Below the pieces are notes generated by a model. The model saw only the letters and a program-made list of their open reading frames with translations. It made no database searches and was not told where the DNA came from. From NCBI GenBank assembly GCA_038501195.1, contig JBBPUQ010000002.1, positions 6,277,001 to 6,341,000 on the forward strand: DNA of 64,000 nucleotides. Direction: 5' to 3'. A program made the translations under genes and the position numbers. Source of the stretch: Nemania diffusa (Eukaryota > Ascomycota > Sordariomycetes > Xylariales > Xylariaceae). Of the stretch, positions 1 through 11,439 are shown piece after piece (position 1 is the stretch's first letter; every line of letters begins with the position of its first letter).

Positions 1-3000
1 ATACGTCGCCGCCGCACCGCTCTCTTGCTTCAGCAGGTTCGGCGGCTGCTTCATGAAGCCCTCTCGCCACAGGCGCATTCGTAGGTCCTTATCCTCGTTG
101 AATCGGCGGGCGAACAGAAACGACTTCTTTAGCAGGGCCATCAGACGGAGTAGTTCCGCGGATGGAATTTCGGCGTATACGGCATCATTGGAGAAGAGTT
201 CGTTTACCGTCTCGATCATGAGTAGTTGCAAGACGCAGCGGGAGATTATGCGGTTGAAGAAACGTCGGCGAGTAGCTGTCACCACGACAGGTTGTTGTTG
301 CAGAGAGGAAGCAGGTCTGTAATCTTCTAGGGGTGTAGATGCCACTGAGCCGCTTCGGGGCCGCGCCAGCTCGCCAGGGTTCGGTGTCTGCGGAGTGCTA
401 GCCAGTGCGGAAGCAGTCCCAGCGCTTGGGCTCGTTTCTCCTATGCCGTTCACTTCTAATGACCTGTCGTCTGGCGCTACTTCGGCTGTAGGTGTAAGTG
501 GTATATCGAAGCCAAGGCCGTTAGGTGCTGGTGATGACAACGAAGCGGGAACATTAATTGTCGTGGCCGAAAAGAGCTGGTAGGCTGTCGTCCTTTCAAA
601 TAAATCGCAAAATGATCCGACTACCTTGGCCCAGTGCGCCTCGCTGAACTTGGCAACATTCTGTAGAATCAGCTGCTGTAGGCAATTGCTGCCAATACGG
701 GCTATCGTATCATTTTCTTGGCAAATGCAGAGCGCTAGAAGTTCTAGGAACCGATCCAGCATATATTCCAATGCGTCGAAATAGTGAGTGAAGAGTACAA
801 TCATGTTGCGCAATGCCTGTATCATAGTGGTGGAAAGCCACACGGACAGTTCTTCGTGGTTTAGCGCATTGGTCATCTCTGGTCTAGATCGGAGGACCAT
901 AAATATCGGGTACAGTTGCTGTCTCCATAAGATATCCCAGAAGTCAGGAGGGAAGTCTCCTCCATATCGGAGGAGAGCATCGAAGAAGTAATTAAGTGCG
1001 TTAGAACGGACCTCGAGATCTTCCCCGGTCATCAATACATCGTGGAAGGCAAAAAGTATAGGAAACCAATAACCTTCTTCTAACGATGTGCCGCTTGGTT
1101 GTCTCGATAGAGTGTCTGAAGATTTCATTTCAGATCTGGCTTTACTCGACAAGGGGCATTCTGGGGTCTTTAGCATGCGTGGTATTATCGACTTGAGGGT
1201 CTCCATAGCTTGTAGGCTCTTCTTCTGGAATCGAATGTTCTTCGAGAATTCGGTGAGACAAACGATCAAGTCCGTAAAGGCACCCTGGGAGATCACCACG
1301 CCAAAGCGGGTCTTATACACAAGCGTCACGTTTTCGAAAGCTAGATTCACAATGGCTTCGTTTGGATCACGAGCAGCAACCGTAAATGCCCCGAACATAG
1401 TTCGCCAACCGGAGCGGATATTCTCACCTCGAGCCTGGATCATCTGAGCCAAGCATCTTAGAGCCATATCTTTGACGGTCAAATTGGTCGAATTTGCCAT
1501 GATGTGCTCGAAGGGCTTCAAAAAGTCTTTTTGAAATTTGAAACCGGGAAGTTCTTCAAGCTCCATAAAACGCATGGAGAGTTGACGTAAGGAGTCAAGG
1601 GCAAAATAGACGATGGCGGTGTTAATATGACAACCGACCTTGTTGAAATGCTCGCCAAGAACAGCCCAAATGTTAGTCCACTCGAATCGCACTCGTGTCA
1701 TATTGTAATAGCTGATCTCAACAATTTTTTGCAGACTATAGGTACGAGGAGAGTCGTTAGAACCGGACACCTTGATTTCATCCCAGCTGACTTCAGTAAG
1801 CGACTTAGCAAAGTGAACGATAGCCTCTCCATGAAGGTTGGCAGTATTGCTAAAGATACGATCGATGCTCTTGATTACCTCGTCCGACCTGCTCTCGAGG
1901 GCAATAATGGTAGAAAAGCCCTTTGAGCCGGGGTTGGAGCGGTTTCGCCGCCGTGCCAGGGCGACCGACTTCCGAGAGTCGCTAGTCGAAGGCCTCTCGG
2001 GTGGCACAAAGCGTGCTTTCGAAACGTCGGGAATGGCGCCTTCGTCAACGCCACCCGAGATCAGCTGCAGTCTGTCTAATTGACTAATGCACATCAAAAT
2101 ATCCTTCCATGATTCTTTTAGGCTATTACCCTCTGTCTGGCCAAGATCTAGAATTACTTTCAAGGCCTCGACGTTCTTAGCAAGAATCTCTTGTGGGTTG
2201 TTGAGGTTCGTAGCGTTTTTCAAGGCCGACATGAAGGCCTCACGAGGAGTTGTGAGATCAAAGAGGCAGGCAATTCTAGTAGCTTGCTTCATTCCCTCCA
2301 GACAGAGCTTGTTGACCTCGAGATTCTGTGCCTTTTGCATCTGACTTGAAAAGGCCGAGAAAAACGACATCCACGTCACATCGAACATCGACTCCACATG
2401 CTTGAACGATGTTGCGGGGATGAATTTGATACCTGCCCTCGCAGCATTCTTCCGCTGGCTCTTGAAAAGATTCTTGAAAAGCTGTTCTGATCGTAAAGAG
2501 ATTTCTTGTGATTGTTGCACATATGCTTCCCGTTGAAGATCTCGGCCGACATTAGAAAGAGCTTGCCCAAGACCAGCCGCGAAACCAGTTGGCTGAGTAG
2601 GCAAGGTACCTGCGATAGCAGCAGCGTCCCGCTCGCTCTTCAACACGATCTCGTTGCCGGCAATCTCATCATAGATGCCATTCAGGTACTCTGGTGGCAA
2701 GTCGGCGTTGTCATTAATACCTCGGTTGTTTCTAACAAAGTCCTCTTTAGTCATGTGTTTAGCAATCTTACTGCTATGCAAATCTGTGTTCAGCAAGATG
2801 ACCGAATAAGCGAGCACATAGGCGGTTTCGGCATTCGCAAAGGCATTCGGATTCCCAGCCACGTAGCGATCAGCAAACTTTAACATGAAACGATCAATCT
2901 TTTGTGCTTCACCGGGTAAACGGAACGACTGAAGAAACTGACGAAGAGAGTCGACAAAACGCCTGCGTGTGAACTCCATCGTGTCAACAAACGCGTGCAT

Positions 3001-5183
3001 GATCTCGATGTTCTTGGCGTCACCTTCGCCAAGGTACTCGCCTATTTGAGCCTTATCTAGGCGGTCATCCGACAGCAGGAAATTCGCGATATCTGCAGCG
3101 CTGTCGCTAGCAATGAACCCCGACTGTATCAGGAATTTAATGCCTCGCTTAGGCTTGAAGTTGAATTGCTGGATTCCTTTAGAGAGGGCAGTTTTTCGTG
3201 CCTTCTCCTTCTCCAATTGTGCTGGATCATCCTCAATGATGGGCGTGGACGGGAGAATAGGTGTCTCCCGAGAATTGCTTTCGGCAATGGAAGGGTCAAT
3301 GGACTCTCGGACATCGTCCACCGAGGCTCGCGCCTCGCTCTCCATGGTAACCCCGTTCGCGGTTGGACGTCCAGCCATGGACCAATTAAGAAGCGAGCGC
3401 AAGGCTTCGACGAGCGAGTCTAATGCTGCTCGTTTTATCATGTACTCTTTGGGAATCTCGGATTCGGGCTCCGCTGGCGGTACAATGTCGCGGACATTGA
3501 GCGGTGGCGGAAGCATACCCCTGAGCTGCCACTCGGGATTCATATTCGAGTTTGCATTTTTGTCTTCGTACTGTTGTTCTTGGACCGTGGTTACTACTAC
3601 GGGGGTTGTAGCTAGTTTGGCGAGATCTTCGATGACAGTTTGGAAGATGTTGTCGACTTGGGAATCACAGTCGTAATTCAAGTAGAGCTCTACCAGACCC
3701 CGTGGATCTCCGCAGAACCTGGTTAATATATTCAGAAAATACAGCTTTTGAGTGAGAGGGGCCGTCCGCCGGGCCAGCAAAGCCAAGTAAATTTCATTCA
3801 AAAAGACCTCTATTTCTTTCTAGACCCGGGGATTAGCATGTAGGCATACATATAGCAGGTGGGTATACTCACTTTGAAGGGAGCGCGCATAAATTTTAAC
3901 ATGAGCCAAAAGATTTCACAGCAGACTTCGAAAACTCTGTCTATCGAGCTCGCGCCATTCCGTGTGATAGTGAGACAAAGGTAGAACTTAATGGCCTGCA
4001 GGAATGTGGTAGGCTCATTGCTCTTGGTATTGGTAATGGTACATAAGGGCGAAGTGAAGACGGCAATGTGGTTATTTAGAAGGGTGCGGGTTAAGTGGAG
4101 CGATATCATCTTGGACCTCATGTGTTGTCCCCGATGGTCGTAGAGCTGATCCGGGGGGAGGATCTTCGTTGAGAGATTGCAGAAAGATCGAAAGACGAGG
4201 TAGGCGTCTCGAATATAGACCTCATCCTCGGCATCAACAGACTCTGCCGTGTCATCAGCCTCGGTGGGTGCTGTGTCGCTTTGTGTTGTCTGTTCGGAAA
4301 CGCTCCTCGTCTGCCGTCGGGTGGGCTTGGCCTGCGTCACAATGGTTGGAACATCACCTAGGTTTGAATCATCGAAGCTCTTCCTGTGCTCCAGGTCCTT
4401 CAGCGTTAGTCTCGGCCCGCCATCAGCCGTGCTCGGCGAGGGGTCGACTTCAGACTCGTCATCTGCGTTGGCATCCTCGGATGATTCTTCCCCGTTTTCG
4501 CTTCGGTTACGGGCATGGCCATTACCATTTTCATGGGCGACTGTGTCGGGTTGGTCGAATGTAACATTGCTTGAGCTGTGTTTTAGTTTTCCCAGATCCA
4601 TGCGGGCTTCCTTCATGTGCAATCTTGTCTTGACACGCTCGAATACCATGCCGACCATCTGAGTGAGGGTGCCCTGGGCGGCTTGCTGATTCTCGGTGCT
4701 CCGCGACAGCAAGAAGACGTTATAGACTTGGCGCACGGCCTTGAGCAGTCCAGCACCGTGCACGACAACCTTATCGTTCAGCACGGCGGCGAGCAGGGCC
4801 TGTATGATGTGGCGCTGGACGTCGACGGGCGTCGTCTCGCCCTGGAAGCAGTCGCATATCGTATCGATGGCGCGGTCGAGCATGGGGGCCTGCTCGGCCC
4901 CATCTTGGTGTGTTGCGCCGGGGGCGGCATGACTGGAGAGATAGGAGGACGAGACGAGTTTCTGGATGGAATCGAGAGCAGCATTGATCAGCTGGCTGCT
5001 GCCGGTCTTGGTGGCCAGCTGGAGGGGCGCGAAGACGACATCGGGCTCGGGGGCGTGGGAGCCGCCCTCTTTGATGGCGGTGATGGCCTTCTCGGCAAGT
5101 TCGGCGAGCTGTTTATTTCGCTGGGCCTCTTTGGAGGCGGCTATGGTCTCGAGGGAGGAGACGACGAAGACGATGGAGCTCAT
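1..5183 (-). CDS. sec7: Sec7/BIG-family Arf guanine nucleotide exchange factor (3' part beyond window)
   Basis: This is a large trans-Golgi Arf-GEF that loads GTP onto Arf GTPases for vesicle budding. Exon 1 (5183-3873, 437 codons) starts at an ATG beginning MSSIVFVV and holds the N-terminal DCB region. A 53-bp intron (3872-3820, GTGAGT...CTAG) joins APFK to KEIEVFLNEIYLALL. Exon 2 stays open to base 1, so about 1,710 residues are visible and the C terminus is missing. The HUS box (NYDCD) lies near residue 485. The Sec7 domain spans about residues 640-830 (roughly 3215-2640) and contains the catalytic glutamate loop FRLPGEAQKIDRF. Downstream HDS repeats follow. A longer GTG-started reading frame exists upstream to 5282, but the MSS ATG fits the family. 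The gene is essential housekeeping and unrelated to the PKS region. Family assignment is very secure. Confidence 0.95.
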
Positions 5184-6887
5184 GGCAGCAGGCAGCAGGA
5201 GAGGAGGAACGAGGTCTGTGCCATGCGAGGTCGAGGGTGGTCGAGGTCGCTGAGACTCACGGAGCGCTACCAATGGGAACACCTATAGCATGTGCATTCA
5301 GAGTGCGATTCTTGCTGGGACATGCATAATCCGCGTCGCGCCAATGCTGCTGCTGCGGCTACGTTGGGGTTTTGCGCTTGGGCAGAAGTTTGGATGCAGT
5401 ACGCCGTGCTTATGTGGTAGTTAGATGTCTGATATGGCGGAGAAATAGTATCGAATTGGGCCCCGAAGAAGGTTGCTCACTCATAAGAATTAGGTATGGG
5501 ATAGGATAGGGTTTATGAGAGTTGATAATAAGGTTGGTAAGGTAAGGTAGCCTGGTGGTACAGTCCCTTTTTTCGTGTTCCAGTCTATGAGACCAGTCCA
5601 AACCAGACTTAGACAGGTAGCTAGCTGTCACTTTCAGGCCAAGCTGCTGCTGACGGAATGTGTCCACTTGCTGCTCGTCCCTGTAACTACTGCGTAGGCC
5701 CCGAAGACCCTTGTAATAGTAGTACGCATAGGGCCATAGGCCCATGTTCAGGTAGCTTACATTAGGTAAGGTGCCTAGCCACAGCCGTCTCTCTTCAGCC
5801 ACGAATAGTGTCTTCATAGTCGGCTGTACAGCCTCAGGTATTCATACTATCGAAGAACGGCGCCTTTTTATGGAGCAGATACGTACCGGTACAGTAATTC
5901 GAGAACATGCAGGGTCGTGCAATTTTGGGCCAATCAGGACGGGATCGCGAGACGGATTTAGTTGGGGAGCTCCATTTCCATTTCCTAATAACGACTTCCG
6001 ATAACGCTGAGAATAATAGATTAGGTAGGCATTCTTACACTAAGTAAGATAGTTAGTTGAGTGTATAAAAACACTGTACGGTATATAATATCTACCAACC
6101 TGGATTTGACAGCAGTTCACTACTATACCGATTATAACGCAAGTATTACTATCGGCCCTTTCCCTATACCTACACATCGATACACATACACAAGAAAATT
6201 GATAAAACTCAGATATCTCTACCTGTACTATAGAAAACAGGATGAATGGACGAGGCGTAGAGACAGCAAATATATAGCTTGATATGTATTCTAGCATGGC
6301 TCTTTGGAGAGTGTCCGTGATACCTCCTCAACTTCAGGCCAGCTTCAGGCCAACTTGATTCTTGGGGCAGCCTTAGGCTCCACAGAATTGAGTAGCCCAC
6401 CAATCAGCAGCGCCATAGCTATCCTAACCCCCCCCTACAACTCAACAGTTCGCTATGGAGCCACACTGTCTTCACTGTATCGAGACGGAGGGAGACTCTG
6501 GAGCAAGGCCGGACGGACCCTCGACATTTTTTTTGCTCACCTTGTAATAATAATACCACCGAGCCTAGCAAATACCACCTTCACTCCATCATCACCACTC
6601 CTCCTCGCACTTCATCTCTCCAACCTCCGACAAGCACCTTTCTCCGTGCAATTGACCAGGTCAGCAATTCGCCCGTGCCGACTTGACGTTGTTCTGTGCC
6701 ACAGTCCGGATCTGCGTGGGTTGTCCGTCCGTCTGTTGACCCTGCATACCTAGATCCATCTTCCGTTGCGGCCAGGTAGCTGTCGGTTCTTCCACACCTA
6801 CATCCACCCGATCTTGTCGCCGGGCGTTTCCTCTGCTGTCCTCCTCCTCTCCAGCATTTAGCATACACCATACATACCATATCAGCC
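5184..6887. other. Intergenic region between divergent sec7 and PDC-E2 genes
   Basis: No convincing gene is seen. Short open frames here have no recognisable motif and overlap on both strands. The stretch is the shared 5' region of two divergent housekeeping genes. A CCAAT box (6400-6404) and a run of seven to eight C (about 6427) precede the E2 start, followed by pyrimidine-rich sequence that is probably the 5' leader. TAGGTA/AGGTAAGG words recur, as in other intergenic parts of the window. Confidence 0.6.
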
Positions 6888-8318
6888 ATGTACGGTGCCG
6901 TATTAAGAAGGCAGGGCCTGTTGCGGGCATCTGCTCTCCGCTCCGGCTTCTCCCCTCTCGCCAGATACTATGCCTCTTTCCCGCCGCACACTATCATCAA
7001 GATGCCCGCTCTGTCGCCTACCATGACCTCTGGAAATATCGGCGCTTGGCAGAAGAAGGCCGGCGACACCGTTGCTCCCGGTGACGTTTTGGTGGAGATC
7101 GAGACCGACAAGGCCCAGATGGACTTCGAGTTCCAAGAGGAGGGTGTCATTGCCAAGGTCCTCAAGGATGCTGGTGAGAAGGATGTGCCGGTTGGAAACG
7201 TTCGTACTCGTCTGTGGAGCCCGTAATCGCCGTCTCTATGCTAACTACGCTCTCAGCCCATTGCTGTCCTGGTCGAGGAGGGTACCGATGTCTCCGCCTT
7301 CGAATCGTTTAGCCTGTCTGACGCCGGCGGTGACGCCGCTGCTTCTGCTCCTAAAGAAGAGAAGCCTACCGAATCTGCCGGCGCCTCTGCCCCCGCCCCG
7401 ACCTCTGCGCCCGAGCCCACCGAGTATGCCTCGGAGGGCCGAATTGAGACCGCCCTCAGCCGCGAACCTAACATTGGCGCCCCTGCGAAGCGATTGGCAA
7501 AGGAGAACGGAGTCAACGTTGCCAGCTTGAAGGGCACCGGCCCCGGTGGCCGTATCACCGAAGAGGATGTCAAGAAGGCCATCTCCGGTGCTGCTCCTGC
7601 CGCCGTGTCCGCCGCCGCCTCTTACGTAGACACCCCCTTGACCAACATGCGTAAGACGATTGCCAAGCGCCTGCAGGAATCCACCCAGACCAACCCGCAC
7701 TTCTTCGTCACCAGCAAGATCTCGGCTACCAAGCTTCTCAAGCTTCGCCAGGCTCTGAACGGCTCTGCTGAGGGCAAGTACAAGCTCTCCGTCAACGACT
7801 TCTTGATCAAGGCTATGGCTGTTGCTTCCAAGAAGGTGCCCGCCGTCAACTCGTCATGGCAGGGCGACTCGATTCGCCAATACGACAACGTTGATGTCTC
7901 CGTCGCCGTCGCCACCCCTACCGGTCTGATCACTCCCATCGTCACAAACGTCGAGGGCCGTGGTCTTGCATCCATCTCCGCCGCTGTTAAGGAGCTCGCT
8001 AAGAAGGCGCGCGACAACAAGCTCAAGCCCCAGGAGTACCAGGGTGGCACTATCTCCATCTCCAACATGGGCATGAACTCGGCCGTTGACCACTTCACTG
8101 CCATCATCAACCCACCTCAAGCCGCCATCCTGGCTGTCGGCACTACGACGAAGGTCCCCGTTGCCGTGGAGGGTGAGGACGGAGCCTCGATCGAGTGGGA
8201 TGACCAGATTACCGTTACAGCCAGCTTCGACCACCGAGTGGTAGACGGCGCGGTTGGCGGTGAATGGATCAAGGAGTTCAAGAAGGTTATCGAGAACCCT
8301 CTCGAATTACTCCTATAA
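6888..8318 (+). CDS. lat1: Pyruvate dehydrogenase complex E2 (dihydrolipoamide acetyltransferase), mitochondrial
   Basis: This protein transfers the acetyl group from lipoamide to CoA in the mitochondrial pyruvate dehydrogenase core. There are two exons: 6888-7199 and 7257-8318. The 57-bp intron has GTTCGT donor, CTAAC branch and CTCAG acceptor. The product is 457 aa, normal for fungal E2. The N terminus is Arg-rich and acid-poor, consistent with a mitochondrial presequence. The lipoyl domain covers about residues 35-115, with the lipoylated lysine in ETDKA (K75). An Ala/Pro-rich linker and the peripheral subunit-binding domain ([18 protein letters not shown]) follow. The C-terminal acetyltransferase domain carries the catalytic DHRVVDG motif. 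Codon use is GC3-biased, as expected for a highly expressed gene. The assignment is secure. Confidence 0.96.
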
Positions 8319-8677
8319 CGAGGCGAAGTTTGGAAATATCATAAGGGGCGTCTGGGCATGATTGTTCAATAGATCAAGATTGGGGGTACTTTGTAGCGCG
8401 CTATGCCACGGATTCCTGTATTAATACTTTTATTTTCCGCGCCAAACCCCCCTGATCAAAAACGTGGCCAAGAGGTACGATATATGTGGAGGGGCGGGCA
8501 GGGGAACTACAATGCCTCGAGGCACCCGATCTGTTGATATGGCAGAGATATATGGGTAATTGGCAGGCGCTGTGCATTAGTCCCAATCCGATTAGTGATT
8601 AGTTCTTGTCATATAGATGTTTTACTAAAGTTCCATGTCCCATGTAGTAGAACTTCCATCATTAGAAATCTTCGCTT
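8319..8677. other. Convergent 3' intergenic region
   Basis: This stretch separates the 3' ends of the E2 gene (+) and the PARG-like gene (-). It is AT-richer than the flanking exons and presumably holds both 3' UTRs. Nothing else is recognised. Confidence 0.6.
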
Positions 8678-10237
8678 TTAATCCGCCGCCTCCTCCGCCT
8701 CCTCCTCCTCCTCCTCTAATGTACTAGAATGCTCCCGTTCCGAACCCGAAGACGCCTCATCATCGTCTTCAAAAGGTAGTTCCTTTCTTAGCCTGCCCAA
8801 CACGGTCCCGAGCCCGACTTTGAGATGCGGGCTCTGGGCTTGTTCGACCTGTATCTCAAGCTGGGCGATCTTCTCCCGCAGCTCGCCTATCCGCGCTGCT
8901 TCCACGGGATCGTCTTCCCCGTCGCCTGTCATAGAAGACACAGAGCCGCGCGCTCCATGGCCGGGTAAGGGGGCAGGGAGCGGCAGCAGATCCTCACCGA
9001 ACGCACGCGCGAAGGCGGCGGCCATGCCGGCGTCTTTGATGGCGAAGACGATCTCGTCGAGGAACGCGCCCCAGTTCTCGCCATCTCTACCTCGGGATTT
9101 CCTCTTCTCCCTGCTTCCTCTTTCCCCCCTCGCTATCCCCGTATCACCATCACCAGCAGTGGTGGTACTCGTACTACTAACGTCCCCCTTTTGACCGGGG
9201 CAGAGCACCCGCCTCCACGCGCCGGCGATCTCAGCGACGGGGTTCCCGTACGCGCCGCAGCCCCAGGCACCGAGCACGACGCGCGAGCAACCCCCCGCCG
9301 CGAAAACGCGCAGGACAGCGCGCATCTTGCGCGCGGCGAGCTCCCTGTCCGCACCGCTCGCGTACCGGCCCTCCTCGGTTTCTGGAAGACGCAGCATGGC
9401 GGCGCTCGCGACGTCGACGAACCAGCGATCGGTCTTCAGGAGGACGTCGTCTGTCTCCTCGGTGGTGGTGGTGGCTGGGCTGGTTTCACTTGCCCCCCTT
9501 TCGGAAGAAGAGGATGAGGAAGGAGGCCGGAAGACGAGCACATCGGGCGTGTACACGATGCCGAGCTCGGGCAGGCGGTAGAACTCGTCGCGGAGCGCTG
9601 GTAGCAGCGTCGTGCGCATGCATAGCGATTCCTCTTGGCTCGTGGCGCCGTTGAGGAAGCCGCCGCCTGGGGAGAGAGGGGAGGCCATGTTTAGGATGCC
9701 GACTTTGCCTTGCTTTTGCTGCGCGTGTGAGGACGGTCCGTCTGCTGGTGGTGTCCCGGGGAAGAGAAGCGAATGTGCGGCTGTTAGTGTGTCGCCTACG
9801 TACAACGTTAGACGAGGCCCATCTACGTTCATGTCTCGAGGGCCGCGCTCCCGGTGCGTTGTCGAGCTTTTGCGGCGCGCTCTGGTCTTCTCGTCTCTAG
9901 ATTGAGGCTTCTCGTCACTAACATCGCTCCTCTTCCGCCGCCGCGCACTACCCCTTTTGTCAGGGCCCCCTCCGCGCGCCACCCCCTCATCATCTGCGCT
10001 CGCATGCTGCCCGGCGACTTTCTTCTTTCCTTGATCCCCATCGGTCTCGTGCTGGCTAACCGGGGGAGGGTCTACTATGAGCTCCGAGCGCTCGATCCCC
10101 CGTCGCGCGCGCGGGTGCGCCGTGAGCAGCGCGGGAATCACCTTGTTGATGGTGGCACGCGCTCGCTTTGCCCGGGCGTCGCGGCGGAAGGCGGCGGGGG
10201 GTTTGACTATGGTGGGTTCTGTGCGGCCCATTTTCAT
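8678..10237 (-). CDS. Microbial-type poly(ADP-ribose) glycohydrolase (TIGR02452/DUF2263 family)
   Basis: A single-exon 519-residue protein. The N-terminal segment (RRDARAKRARATINKVIPALL, about residues 18-38) is the usual start of this family. It is followed by a low-complexity, highly charged insertion (about 60-135). The macrodomain-like catalytic core contains ILNMASPLSPGGGFLNGA, with the PARG signature GGG (191-193) and the catalytic glutamates in QEE (201-203). A second conserved block, VLGAWGCGAYGNP, comes further on. The C terminus has an acidic Ser/Glu-rich tail. From family knowledge, the likely reaction is hydrolysis of ADP-ribose polymers or ADP-ribosyl conjugates, in nucleus or cytoplasm. 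The Ser-rich insertions inside the domain could be surface loops. The 5' end is short before the conserved region, so the ATG at 10237 (or the one two codons later) is reasonable. Confidence 0.85.
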   Translation of the reverse strand: MKMGRTEPTIVKPPAAFRRDARAKRARATINKVIPALLTAHPRARRGIERSELIVDPPPVSQHETDGDQGKKKVAGQHASADDEGVARGGGPDKRGSARRRKRSDVSDEKPQSRDEKTRARRKSSTTHRERGPRDMNVDGPRLTLYVGDTLTAAHSLLFPGTPPADGPSSHAQQKQGKVGILNMASPLSPGGGFLNGATSQEESLCMRTTLLPALRDEFYRLPELGIVYTPDVLVFRPPSSSSSSERGASETSPATTTTEETDDVLLKTDRWFVDVASAAMLRLPETEEGRYASGADRELAARKMRAVLRVFAAGGCSRVVLGAWGCGAYGNPVAEIAGAWRRVLCPGQKGDVSSTSTTTAGDGDTGIARGERGSREKRKSRGRDGENWGAFLDEIVFAIKDAGMAAAFARAFGEDLLPLPAPLPGHGARGSVSSMTGDGEDDPVEAARIGELREKIAQLEIQVEQAQSPHLKVGLGTVLGRLRKELPFEDDDEASSGSEREHSSTLEEEEEEAEEAAD

Positions 10238-11439
10238 TCCTTCTGTTCTGCTTGTTCTAGTCTTATGGTATGCCCTTTACAAAGTTGGTAACCCCTCATG
10301 TATTCTTAGCATGATCGAAGTAGTTCTACAGTAGTTGTATAAAGCGAGGAAATGAGTCACTCGCCGCTAGAACTTGATAGAACTCGGTGTTAAATCAAGG
10401 ACCTCGAGATATCCGAGTGTTGTTTACAGATTCAAGTTGCACTTGCGAAGATGAAATTGGCCAAACGATGCGTTCGTTTAGAACCTTGATGGACGCATAG
10501 GTACGTATGATGGTGTTTTGTGGGCACTACCGACCTGAAAGTAGAGGTACCTAAAGTATCTCACTCCACACAATATCAGCATCGTCGCTGCCATGATAAC
10601 TTAAAACATGTATATATATCCTACCTTTTTACATATACATGCATTCAAGAGAGTCAACCCAGCGCTTTTTATATGCATCAAGTCGTCGTCTTATCCCCAC
10701 TCCGTCCATGTGCGGTTGTTAATTAATGCTATCCGATGTTAGAGGACGCAGAACTTCCTGATTAAATAGCAAAGATATCTTAATTTGTCAAGTCAACTCA
10801 ACAACATGTCAATATGAATAGGGTTTAGCAAATTCGACCTGAGATTGCATTCTAATTACCTAGATAAAGAGAGCAAAGTTCCAACACGTACTCTTCGCAT
10901 GTCTATTAGTAGATGCATACTTTTGCTTCCAGCCCCCTAATAGTTAGAAACGTATCTATAATGTATTAAACCATTCTAGATACTATCAAGACGAAGATAG
11001 AAATATGAACCTTGCTCTAGGCTTCTAGTAGTGCTCACTAGTCCCACAGGTTATTCGAGGAAATATTGATGAGTGTCTGTCCTAAGAGGAATTGTGCAAT
11101 CATGGTACAAACTCTTTCAATTCAACTGTTGATAAAATGTTACAATAATGCATTGTCTTCGTAATTACATGAAGCGACGATGCAGATCGGGCTTTGCTAA
11201 GCCAATTTCGGGGTTCGGAGTCGGTAGTTCGGTTCGGGAATAAGCAAAATTCGGCCGAGTTTGGCCTTTTCCCCGAACACAGTCATGATCAACACCCGAA
11301 CGAAAGGAGGTGAGATGAGATGAATGAGTGAGCGTGTCGTCGTCCAGCCATTCTGAGAAAACCAGTCTTCTTTATATCCTAATATCATACGCTATTTATC
11401 TATATTTTTCAGTTTGGCGAGCTATATATACATAACATT
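10238..11439. other. AT-rich intergenic region upstream of the Zn2Cys6 regulator
   Basis: No gene is supported. The stretch is AT-rich with frequent stops in all frames. One copy of the intergenic octamer GGTACCTA lies at 10546-10553. Near its right end (11188-11257) is a dense group of CGG triplets, listed separately. A TATA-like run (GCTATATATACA) lies about 20 bp before the regulator ATG. Confidence 0.6.
11188..11257. promoter_or_regulatory. CGG-triplet cluster in the regulator's own promoter
   Basis: CGG triplets start at 11188, 11209, 11216, 11222, 11230, 11235 and 11252, the last followed directly by CCG. GTTCGG occurs three times within about 25 bp. Zn2Cys6 proteins typically contact CGG half-sites, so this may be an autoregulatory site. 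That is inference; no binding specificity is known for this protein. Confidence 0.35.

Noticed and set aside
5410..5817. 135-codon minus-strand frame between sec7 and the E2 gene
   Set aside because: Repetitive Tyr/Leu composition without family features, in a divergent promoter region.
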